From: Gelidibacter mesophilus DSM 14095
GTDB lineage: Bacteria; Bacteroidota; Bacteroidia; Flavobacteriales; Flavobacteriaceae
Assembly (NCBI RefSeq): GCF_000423005.1
Contig: NZ_AUHD01000004.1
Span: forward strand, 124,001 to 188,000
Direction of reading: 5' to 3'
DNA: 64,000 bases
Shown here in pieces: positions 27,066-34,363 of the stretch. The notes under the pieces are model-generated. The model saw nothing but the letters and a program-made list of their open reading frames with translations. It was not told where the DNA came from and made no database searches. Position 1 is the first letter of the stretch. Each line of letters opens with the position of its first letter. The position numbers were made by a program, and so were the translations under genes.

Positions 27066-28595
27066 ATGCGCTTAAACATACAATTTTCAATAAGTGTTAC
27101 GCTGTTCTTGTTTTGCGTAACTTTTAGTAATTCACAAGAGAAAACAGAAAATTCTCCAAATATTATCATTTTTTTAATTGATGATATAGGCCTCATGGAT
27201 ACTTCTGTTCCCTTTTTAACCAATGCCAATGGTGATTTGATCAACTATCCATTAAATGACTATTACATCACCCCTAACATGGAAAAACTTGCCGAACAAG
27301 GCATTCGGTTTACAAATTTTTATGCACATTCAGTGTGTTCTCCTTCGCGGACGTCCATAATGACCGGACAGAATTCTGCCCGCCACCGCGTAACCAATTG
27401 GATAAAATCTGAAGATAACAATCGTACCGAATTTGGTCCAGCCCAATGGAACTGGAACGGTCTTTCCAAAGTATCTATAACTCTTCCACGACTGCTTCAA
27501 CAAAAAGGCTATAAAACGATTCATGTCGGAAAAGCCCATTTTGGGCCATTTAATAGCGAGGGGGAAGATCCTCTAAATTTAGGATTTGATGTTAATATTG
27601 CCGGCAGCTCCATTGGCCAACCTGGAAGTTATTTGGGCACTGAAAGTTTCGGTCATGACGGAGGCAACCTCACAAGAGCTGTTCCCGGTTTGGAAAAATA
27701 TCATGGTCAAGACATATTTTTGACAGAAGCTTTGACCTTGGAAGCTAATCTGGCCATTTCGGAAGCTAAAGAAGAAGGCAAACCATTTTTCCTCAACATG
27801 TCCCATTACGCGGTCCACGCTCCATTTTATTCTGATGCGCGTTTTAAAGATCATTATATAAATTCGGGAAAGTCTGAAAATGCCCAAGCTTATGCTACGC
27901 TTATTGAAGGAATGGACAAATCTCTTGGAGACCTCATGCAGCACGTCAAAAACCTAGGTTTGGGAGAAAATACGCTTATTTTGTTTTTGGGAGACAACGG
28001 ATCAGACGCACCCCTGCCAAATGAAAATGATTACAGCAGTTCTTCCCCATTAAAAGGTAAAAAAGGCAATCATTGGGAAGGTGGCATGCGCGTTCCGTTT
28101 ATTGCGGCTTGGGTCACACCAAACAAAAAAGCAAATCTCCAAAAAAAGTTACCCATTGCACAAAACGCGGTTCAAAACCAATTGGGCTCTATTCTGGATA
28201 TTTTTCCAACGCTTAGTCATCTTACCAACATCACACCACCAGAGCGATATAATTTGGATGGTTTTGATCTTCATGATCAATTAAGTGGCAAGAAAAATCA
28301 CGAACGGCGTGTCTTATTTCTTAATCATTTTCCTCATGGCAATCATCGAAGCAACTATTTTACAAGTTTAGTTGATGCGGATTGGAAAATCATTTATCAT
28401 TATCAACCAAAAAGTCAACCACGCTATGAACTCTACGACTTAAAGGAAGATCCTTTTGAAACCAATAATTTGGCAGATAAAAATCCGGAACAACTGAAAA
28501 TTATGATGGCAGCATTATCGGATGAAATGAACACTAAAAATGCGCTCTATCCTGAAAATGGACAAGAAAAATTCAAATTGGTAATTCCTAGATAA
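27066..28595 (+). CDS. Type I sulfatase (secreted, formylglycine type)
   Basis: This 509-residue sulfatase removes sulfate esters, in marine flavobacteria usually from algal or animal polysaccharides. A signal peptide covers residues 1-24. Metal-binding D39-D40 lies in IIIFLIDDIG. The active-site signature C91-S-P-S-R95 carries the cysteine that is oxidised to formylglycine. Further signatures are HVGKAHFG, FFLNMSHYAVHAP, and LFLGDNGSD with a following KGKKGNHWEGGMRVPFI. The family is close to arylsulfatase/iduronate-type enzymes; the substrate cannot be read. No polysaccharide-utilisation genes or sulfatase-maturase are next to it, so it stands alone. Confidence 0.92.
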   Translation: MRLNIQFSISVTLFLFCVTFSNSQEKTENSPNIIIFLIDDIGLMDTSVPFLTNANGDLINYPLNDYYITPNMEKLAEQGIRFTNFYAHSVCSPSRTSIMTGQNSARHRVTNWIKSEDNNRTEFGPAQWNWNGLSKVSITLPRLLQQKGYKTIHVGKAHFGPFNSEGEDPLNLGFDVNIAGSSIGQPGSYLGTESFGHDGGNLTRAVPGLEKYHGQDIFLTEALTLEANLAISEAKEEGKPFFLNMSHYAVHAPFYSDARFKDHYINSGKSENAQAYATLIEGMDKSLGDLMQHVKNLGLGENTLILFLGDNGSDAPLPNENDYSSSSPLKGKKGNHWEGGMRVPFIAAWVTPNKKANLQKKLPIAQNAVQNQLGSILDIFPTLSHLTNITPPERYNLDGFDLHDQLSGKKNHERRVLFLNHFPHGNHRSNYFTSLVDADWKIIYHYQPKSQPRYELYDLKEDPFETNNLADKNPEQLKIMMAALSDEMNTKNALYPENGQEKFKLVIPR

Positions 28596-28639
28596 ATTAA
28601 AAACTCCACTTTAAACAATGATTATTAAATTTAGGATCC

Positions 28640-28990
28640 TTGGCTAAAATCTTATACACCATCTATGTTATTGAACTATCAAAACGTGTTTTTAATGAAA
28701 ACACGAAGTTCAGGGCCGCAAATCCACAGTTTAATGGTGTTTTGCAATGCTTATACGTTGGCCAGACCAGCAAAACGCCCATAGAACGTTTTCAGCAACA
28801 TAAAATGGGCTATAGAAATAAGAAAGGCCACAAATTATCGGCTTCTATTGTTGAGAAATACGGATTATACCTCAGGCCTAGTTTATACACACATATCGAT
28901 CCGTTTTTAACAAGAGCCGAAGCCTTAACAGCGGAGGAGCAAATCTCTCTGGAGTTGCGTCGTGAAGGATATGCCGTTTGGTTTAATTAA
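28640..28990 (+). CDS. Small GIY-YIG-like nuclease-fold protein
   Basis: This 116-residue protein starts at a TTG (28640); a TGA seven codons upstream excludes longer forms with ATG. It keeps the GIY-YIG layout in altered form: residues 6-13 YTIYVIEL, then after a 25-residue insertion CLYVGQT (residues 37-43), then IERFQQHK with R50 and H54, and an acidic AEEQISLE near the C-terminus. The first motif has T in place of G, and the gap between the two strands is longer than usual. It lies 44 bases after the sulfatase stop. Nuclease activity is possible but unproven. Confidence 0.65.
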   Translation: MAKILYTIYVIELSKRVFNENTKFRAANPQFNGVLQCLYVGQTSKTPIERFQQHKMGYRNKKGHKLSASIVEKYGLYLRPSLYTHIDPFLTRAEALTAEEQISLELRREGYAVWFN

Positions 28991-29322
28991 ATTTTGACGT
29001 TTCAATGCAAAGAAAAATCGACGATTAATAATCGACTCACTAAAATGATATCTTGGAAAATTCCAACTCAAAATTCATAAAGAAAATCGCTCCAGAATTA
29101 GATTACGGAAATGACTGCGATTTCAGTCCTAAAACAGGCGAAATAATTGCGATTCCTAAATGATCAAATTTTATGGATTTTTCAAGGAGATTTACAAAAA
29201 GGAAAACAAAGGGCACTATACAAAAACACACATTGAAATAATAAGATGTGACCACGCTCTGCAACCTCTTCGTTTTTAATTAACTTCTAAACATCTCATA
29301 ATCTGTTCTCAATAGCCTGTTC
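28991..29322. other. 332-base gap with a possible small open frame
   Basis: This lies between the GIY-YIG-like gene and the 3' end of the stress-protein array. The only notable content is a 36-codon frame at 29053-29163. No clear terminator for either neighbour was seen. Confidence 0.5.
29053..29163 (+). CDS. Possible small ORF or gene remnant, 36 residues
   Basis: From a TTG at 29053 the frame encodes a 36-residue peptide containing FIKKIAPELDYGNDCDFS and ending GEIIAIPK, then TGA. The composition is protein-like, with no low-complexity run, but there is no ATG and no recognised family. It may be a decayed piece of an older gene. Confidence 0.25.
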   Translation: MENSNSKFIKKIAPELDYGNDCDFSPKTGEIIAIPK

Positions 29323-30177
29323 CTAATTCCCCAAATCATGCATCACTAGAATTGGAACTTTTGAGTCATACGTAATCCCTTTTACCAAAGGCTGATTAAG
29401 AATACTTGCAAAAAATGAATGTTTACTATTAATGAAAGCAACCATATCACTTTCTCTACTTTCTACAAAACAATTGATGGCAGCAGCTACTGACAGTTGA
29501 CTTAAATTGTGAAAAGAGTGGCTGACCTCTTCAAAATTCTCGTCCAGCAATTTTTTGTTATTGGTTTGCTTTTCGTTTAATTTGCCATCTTCAGAAACAT
29601 GCAAAACCTTTATGGAAGCATTACAAATTTTAACAATATTGATCAAATGCTTCAATTCGTGCTTCTTAAAAGGTGTTCTATAATTGGTGGGGAACACAAT
29701 TTCTTTTGGCAGTTGACGCTTTGCCAATTGCGGCACAACAATTACCGGGCAATTCCTGATTTTCTCCATTACATCTATGGCGTTGCTTCCATAAATTTTA
29801 CTTCTAGTATTGGTTTGACCCCGGGTTCCCATAACAATAAGATCAATGTCCTTTTCTTCCACAATTGATTTTATGGCCTGTAAAGGTTCATTGAAAGTTG
29901 AAATGGTTTGAAAACTATGCTTCAGATTACCGTTCTCTCCAAAGGCGACCTCACTTAACAATTGATCCAACTGGCGTTTCGAATTTTTCTTGGCAGCCTC
30001 AAATAAGTCACTTCCTGGTTCCATGCCGATCAGACTTTCAATATTTGTTGGGTTTATAAAAAAGACGTTCAAAAGATAAAATAGACACTCTTGGTCTTTA
30101 TAAAGTTCTAACGCATATTTGATGGCCTGTGAAGCGTTCTCCGAAAAATCTGTTGGCAATAAAATTTTTATTTTCAT
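29323..30177 (-). CDS. Universal stress protein, two-domain (copy 1 of 5)
   Basis: This 284-residue UspA-family protein has a complete N-terminal Usp domain: ILLPTDFSENASQAIKYAL at the start and the nucleotide-binding pattern VMGTRGQTNTRSKIYGSNA. The second half repeats the fold but lacks the glycine-rich ATP motif. Usp proteins bind ATP or other nucleotides and act during starvation, hypoxia and other stress. It is the last of five tandem paralogues and lies 97 bases beyond copy 2, with a palindrome between. The stop is TAG, with an in-frame TGA nine codons later. Confidence 0.88.
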   Translation of the reverse strand: MKIKILLPTDFSENASQAIKYALELYKDQECLFYLLNVFFINPTNIESLIGMEPGSDLFEAAKKNSKRQLDQLLSEVAFGENGNLKHSFQTISTFNEPLQAIKSIVEEKDIDLIVMGTRGQTNTRSKIYGSNAIDVMEKIRNCPVIVVPQLAKRQLPKEIVFPTNYRTPFKKHELKHLINIVKICNASIKVLHVSEDGKLNEKQTNNKKLLDENFEEVSHSFHNLSQLSVAAAINCFVESRESDMVAFINSKHSFFASILNQPLVKGITYDSKVPILVMHDLGN

Positions 30178-30225
30178 TGGTATCTATTTATTTCAATGTG
30201 ATTGATGGTTTTTAAAATTTGCCTG

Positions 30226-30241
30226 CCTGTCGGCAGACAGG
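30226..30241. repeat. Short palindrome CCTGTC...GACAGG
   Basis: Six-base perfect arms CCTGTC / GACAGG around GGCA; an overlapping CTGCC / GGCAG pairing is also possible. It lies between Usp copies 2 and 1. The GCCTGCCTG wording is shared in part with the elements at 4062 and 47868. Confidence 0.5.
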
Positions 30242-30274
30242 GAATTTGGAATTTGTTACTTTGAACTTCCCCCT

Positions 30275-31117
30275 TTATTTGGGGATCACCAAAAAAGGCA
30301 CCGTGGGTTGGTAACCTATATTTTTGATAACCGGCTCCTTAATTATTCTTTCCACGAGACTATGTTTATAGTGCACCATGACAAGTATATCTATTTTAAA
30401 ATGGTCTATAAACTCATTGATCTCATTTGATTTTGTGCCAGTTTTTTCCATCCAATGAAAAGTATGCTCATAGTTCTCCATATGACTTTGGAGTGCTCTC
30501 ATATTGCCTTTCTGTAGGTCACTCAAGCCCTCTTTTGCTTTAATATGCATGATATAAATATGGGCAGTGTACAGGTTTGTTAACTCAATCAATGGTTGTA
30601 ACTCTTTCAAATCATGAACACGATTAAAATCTGTTGGAAATGCAATATGTTTGGGTGTTTTAAATTCAAATGCATCAGGCACCGCAAGCATAGGGCAATC
30701 TTTCAAATTTTGAATGATTTTTACCGTATTGCTTCCTAAAAAATATTTATCAATTCCTGTCGCACCTTTTGTGCCCGTTACAACCAAGTCAATTTTATAG
30801 GTTTTAACAGCTCTTTGGATTGCTGGCGTGATATCTTCTGAGGTACTGAGCACTTCAAAATTATGATTTGAATTAATATTTAGCTTTATGATACGCGCTT
30901 TCAATTCCTCCAATTTTCGATTAGAATTTTCAGCAAGCCCATCTACAAAACTAGTGGTAATATAGGCTCTTGAATCGGCATGAGTAAGAGACCATGAATT
31001 CAGAAAATAAAATATACAGTCTTGCTGTGCATATAAGTTTATGGCATAAAGAGTAGCGCTCCACGCATTATTTGAAAAATCGGTTGGTATTAAGACACGT
31101 CGCTTGAGTGATGTCAT
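30275..31117 (-). CDS. Universal stress protein, two-domain (copy 2 of 5)
   Basis: 280 residues. The first domain starts VLIPTDFSNNAWSATLYA and holds the nucleotide-binding pattern TGTKGATGIDKYFLGSNT; the second is degenerate and ends VPFLVIPK. Its ATG overlaps the stop of copy 3 as ATGA, so translation of the two is coupled. Copies 4, 3 and 2 form a tight unit. It differs from its neighbours through much of the second domain, which suggests the copies have taken different roles. Confidence 0.88.
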   Translation of the reverse strand: MTSLKRRVLIPTDFSNNAWSATLYAINLYAQQDCIFYFLNSWSLTHADSRAYITTSFVDGLAENSNRKLEELKARIIKLNINSNHNFEVLSTSEDITPAIQRAVKTYKIDLVVTGTKGATGIDKYFLGSNTVKIIQNLKDCPMLAVPDAFEFKTPKHIAFPTDFNRVHDLKELQPLIELTNLYTAHIYIMHIKAKEGLSDLQKGNMRALQSHMENYEHTFHWMEKTGTKSNEINEFIDHFKIDILVMVHYKHSLVERIIKEPVIKNIGYQPTVPFLVIPK

Positions 31118-31980
31118 GGTAGTTTCGTTTTATATTTTTTTAATGGAATTACGAGAAATGGAATCGTCAAATAGAATCCTATTTGATCGATGGTATCTTT
31201 GAAAATCAAGTTTTCAAAAAATGTTTGTCGATTATTGATCATCACTAACAAATCAACGGGTTGTTTATTCTGAAATTTATCAATTGCGTGAGGAATTTCC
31301 ATGTCTTCAAACTCCTGGAACTCATAGTTCAGTTTTTTTAACAGCTTCGTTAACTTGTCCTTATTAACAGTTTGCGAAGTGCTCAAGTCATGACCTGTAC
31401 TAACATGTAAGACATTGATTTTAGAATGGTGCAACTGCACTATTTTTTTAAGAATTTCTAGTTGGGAATAGTCATAATCGATTTTTAGGTCCGTGGGAAA
31501 CAAAATCTCTTGTGGTGCCACATAGTCAAAATTTGAAGGAATTGCCAACACAGGGCATTGAATCTCCCCAACGACTTGAACAGTATTAGAACCAAAGAAA
31601 ATTTTTTTTGCACCAGTTGCACCTTTGGTCCCCATGAATACCAAGTCAATATGACGTTCTTCAATCAATTCTTTGATACCAACAATCAAGGTTTCAAAAC
31701 GAGCAATAATTTTAAATTGATGGTTTGGATTGGTGCCAAATTTCTCTATAATCTGCGCGCTCAATTCGTTTAACTTTTCTCTTGAAGCTTTTCTTATCGG
31801 ATCGCGAAGACCAAATTGTTCAGACCTGTAATTTAGAGCATAAGACAGATCATATATCACTGGTGTATAAGCATTGAATAAATAAAATGTGCATTGATCA
31901 TTTTTTAAAAACTGCACGGCATATCGTATAGCATTCCAAGAATTATCAGAAAAATCAGTAGGTAAAAGTATATTTTTCAT
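31114..31980 (-). CDS. Universal stress protein, two-domain (copy 3 of 5)
   Basis: 288 residues, opening ILLPTDFSDNSWNAIRYAV, with nucleotide-binding MGTKGATGAKKIFFGSNT in domain 1 and PTDLKIDYDYSQLEILKK opening domain 2. A short basic tail (KKYKTKLP) extends past the usual end. The gene begins 15 bases after the copy 4 stop and overlaps copy 2 by four bases. This is the clearest evidence that these genes form one operon. Confidence 0.88.
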   Translation of the reverse strand: MKNILLPTDFSDNSWNAIRYAVQFLKNDQCTFYLFNAYTPVIYDLSYALNYRSEQFGLRDPIRKASREKLNELSAQIIEKFGTNPNHQFKIIARFETLIVGIKELIEERHIDLVFMGTKGATGAKKIFFGSNTVQVVGEIQCPVLAIPSNFDYVAPQEILFPTDLKIDYDYSQLEILKKIVQLHHSKINVLHVSTGHDLSTSQTVNKDKLTKLLKKLNYEFQEFEDMEIPHAIDKFQNKQPVDLLVMINNRQTFFENLIFKDTIDQIGFYLTIPFLVIPLKKYKTKLP

Positions 31981-31995
31981 GACCTAAATAAAATG

Positions 31996-32856
31996 TTATA
32001 GCAACGGCATTGAACGTCTTGAATTTTGCATAGCCAATAATGGGATCTCCAGATCGAGACTAACTTTATCTATGGTAGATGGAAACAACATGTTTTCTAA
32101 AAACGAGTACTGACTGTTAACCATCACGAGCATATCTACAGCATTCTCTTTTATATAATCCTTAATACCCACTGCAACGTTTTTATTTTGGGAGGTTTGA
32201 AAATTGATTTCAGTTTTACAAATAACATCTTTAAGAAAGGCTTGATTATCTTCTTGACGGATGGATAATTTGTTACTTTTCGAAACATACAGCACATCAA
32301 TGATACTTCTGTAGGGCGCTGCCAGATCACATAGCAATTTCAATTCCCTACGTTTGTAGGGAATAAGATAATCTGTAGGAAACAGAATCCGTCTTGGTTG
32401 GGTGTTGGTATAATTGGCTGGGACTGCCAAAACCGGACATTGTACATATTTTAAAACTTGAAAGGTTTCGCTTCCAAATACAATATTGCGATTATCTGAT
32501 TTTCCTTTGGTTCCCATGACAATCAGGTCAATATTTTTGGTATCCGCAATGGTGTTTGCTTCTTCAACAAGTGTGTTATGGGCAGAAATACTGTGATATT
32601 TGAATTTTGGATTTGGAGAAATTTCTTTAACCGACTTTAAAAGATTTGCCAAATTAGCTTCGGACTGGTTTTTAACGCGTTCCAAAACCTCATTATAAAC
32701 CTCACGTGAAACTAAATCTTCATGATCATAGAATTCCTTTTGATAGGCATTCATAAAATAAAATTCAGCCTTTTCATATTTAAAAAATTCTAAGGCATAT
32801 CTGATGGCATTCATTGAATTCTCAGAAAAATCTGTTGGGAAAAGAATGGAAATCAT
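31996..32856 (-). CDS. Universal stress protein, two-domain (copy 4 of 5)
   Basis: 286 residues. Domain 1 opens ILFPTDFSENSMNAIRYAL and carries MGTKGKSDNRNIVFGSET, where the usual ATG core is altered to KSD but the closing GS remains. Domain 2 opens LFPTDYLIPYKRREL. It is the first gene of the copy 4-3-2 unit and lies 259 bases below copy 5. Within that gap TAATTTTA on the minus strand is one base from a TAnnTTTG box, so it may have its own promoter. Confidence 0.88.
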   Translation of the reverse strand: MISILFPTDFSENSMNAIRYALEFFKYEKAEFYFMNAYQKEFYDHEDLVSREVYNEVLERVKNQSEANLANLLKSVKEISPNPKFKYHSISAHNTLVEEANTIADTKNIDLIVMGTKGKSDNRNIVFGSETFQVLKYVQCPVLAVPANYTNTQPRRILFPTDYLIPYKRRELKLLCDLAAPYRSIIDVLYVSKSNKLSIRQEDNQAFLKDVICKTEINFQTSQNKNVAVGIKDYIKENAVDMLVMVNSQYSFLENMLFPSTIDKVSLDLEIPLLAMQNSRRSMPLL

Positions 32857-33115
32857 AGTGTTATATTTTTGAGCATGTGATAAAATTAGGACTTTAAAAT
32901 AAGATAAACTATGATTAATGTCATTTCAAAAGAAGGGCACAGAAAACTTCATCAGCCGTTAGATAGATTTATAGATTCAGTTTTAAAATCTTCCTAATCC
33001 TTTATTCAGAAATAAGTATGTTATCCTGACACTTCCAGTGACGATAGTAATTGAATTTGCGATCGAAATAGGATAAATAAATAAGTAGGTTAACGACTCT
33101 GAATTGAATGTCGTA

Positions 33116-33967
33116 TCAATTCATTTTATCATGCATGACCAAAAACGGAATTCGAGTATGGTATGTGATTTCTTCAACTTTTGAATGAAACAAGATCCGC
33201 TGAAAGTAATTCAAATTTTTTGCCACCATGGCCACCATTTTGATATCTCTACTTTGTACAAAACACTCAATAGCGTCTTCTACATTTTTATTGGCAAGAT
33301 TGTAAAACTTCGTCTTAAACTTATTAAAATAATCGTTCAAGAGATCTTTATTCTCTTGCTGGCCAATGCTCAAATCTTCAACTTTATTAGTGATGTGTAC
33401 CACCTGTAAACTTGACTTGTGAACAGCCAAAATATTATAGAGTGGTTTTAAAAGATCAACTCCAAAATTCAAATAATAATCTGTAGGAAATGCAATTTCA
33501 TCCAAGTCCACAAATGCTGCCTCCTCTGGCACGACCAAAGTTGGACACTTTACCTTTTTTATCACATCGGCCGCATTACTGCCCACGATTACTTTTCTCA
33601 ATCCCGTGGCACCTTTGGTCCCCATTACAATCATATCTATATTCTTTTCTGATACCTGATGGCGCACAGACTCCACAAAAAAATTATAATCGGTAAGTTT
33701 GAAAAATTGGTGATTCTGATTTTCAGGAAAATCGGTTGAAATGCGCTTAAGAAGTGTTGCTAATTGTTTTTTGGCTGGTTTCGTAAACGTGTTTTCTCCA
33801 AAATCCTTATCTTGAACATATGGCGAATCATTAGCCGCTATATAACTTAAAGCATTGACGTGTAACACATAAAAGTTGCAATTTGTTTTCTCGAAAAACT
33901 TAAGTGCATAAGCAATAGCATTCCAAGAGTTTTCAGAAAAGTCAGTAGGCAATAAAATATTTTTCAT
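33116..33967 (-). CDS. Universal stress protein, two-domain (copy 5 of 5, first in array)
   Basis: 283 residues, opening ILLPTDFSENSWNAIAYAL with nucleotide-binding MGTKGATGLRKVIVGSNA in domain 1; domain 2 starts AFPTDYYLNFGVDLLKP and lacks the glycine motif. Very close to copy 3 at the N-terminus. It is the upstream end of the array and has a good promoter candidate (33995-34025). The 259-base gap to copy 4 suggests separate or partly separate transcription. Confidence 0.88.
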   Translation of the reverse strand: MKNILLPTDFSENSWNAIAYALKFFEKTNCNFYVLHVNALSYIAANDSPYVQDKDFGENTFTKPAKKQLATLLKRISTDFPENQNHQFFKLTDYNFFVESVRHQVSEKNIDMIVMGTKGATGLRKVIVGSNAADVIKKVKCPTLVVPEEAAFVDLDEIAFPTDYYLNFGVDLLKPLYNILAVHKSSLQVVHITNKVEDLSIGQQENKDLLNDYFNKFKTKFYNLANKNVEDAIECFVQSRDIKMVAMVAKNLNYFQRILFHSKVEEITYHTRIPFLVMHDKMN

Positions 33968-33994
33968 AGAAATCCGTCATTAATATAAACAGCA

Positions 33995-34025
33995 CAAAGT
34001 TAGAACGAGGTTTCTTAACTTGAAA
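33995..34025 (-). promoter_or_regulatory. Promoter of the stress-protein array
   Basis: On the minus strand TTTC (34022-34025) is followed after 19 bases by TAACTTTG (33995-34002), an exact TAnnTTTG box. The -33 element has one mismatch (TTTC for TTTG). The ATG of copy 5 is 28 bases downstream. Confidence 0.5.
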
Positions 34026-34266
34026 TGATATTGGTCATGTGTGTCCGTTTTTAGCTGAGCTTGAGACATTAACAGGTTTAAATCGTTAACGTGTCAAAAT
34101 TCCTCCCACTATCATTTTAAAAAACCCTCATGTTTTGAACTTCTTACAAAAGCCCTATACCCATTCCCTACTGCTCACTAATAAAAATTCCTAAGCTCTA
34201 AATTAGGATCTTCCAATGACAATTTATGTTGATATTCATAAAAAATTATTTTTAACAAAATTTGAA

Positions 34267-34274
34267 TATTTTTG
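34267..34274 (+). promoter_or_regulatory. Promoter -7 box upstream of the LysM gene
   Basis: TATTTTTG matches TAnnTTTG exactly, 90 bases before the chosen ATG at 34364. No convincing -33 element is seen at the right distance, so this is only a candidate. Confidence 0.35.
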
Positions 34275-34363
34275 CATGCAAATAGTCCTCTTGTCGGATT
34301 TTTTGGTATTTTTATCAGATTTATTGTGATATTCAACCAAACCTTCCACCATAAGTGATTAAA

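Larger units (their letters stand above)
33968..34363. other. 396-base divergent promoter region
   Basis: This stretch separates the stress-protein array (minus) from the LysM gene (plus). It contains the Usp promoter candidate at 33995-34025 and a TATTTTTG box at 34267-34274 facing the LysM gene. No open frame or hairpin of note was seen. Confidence 0.55.
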
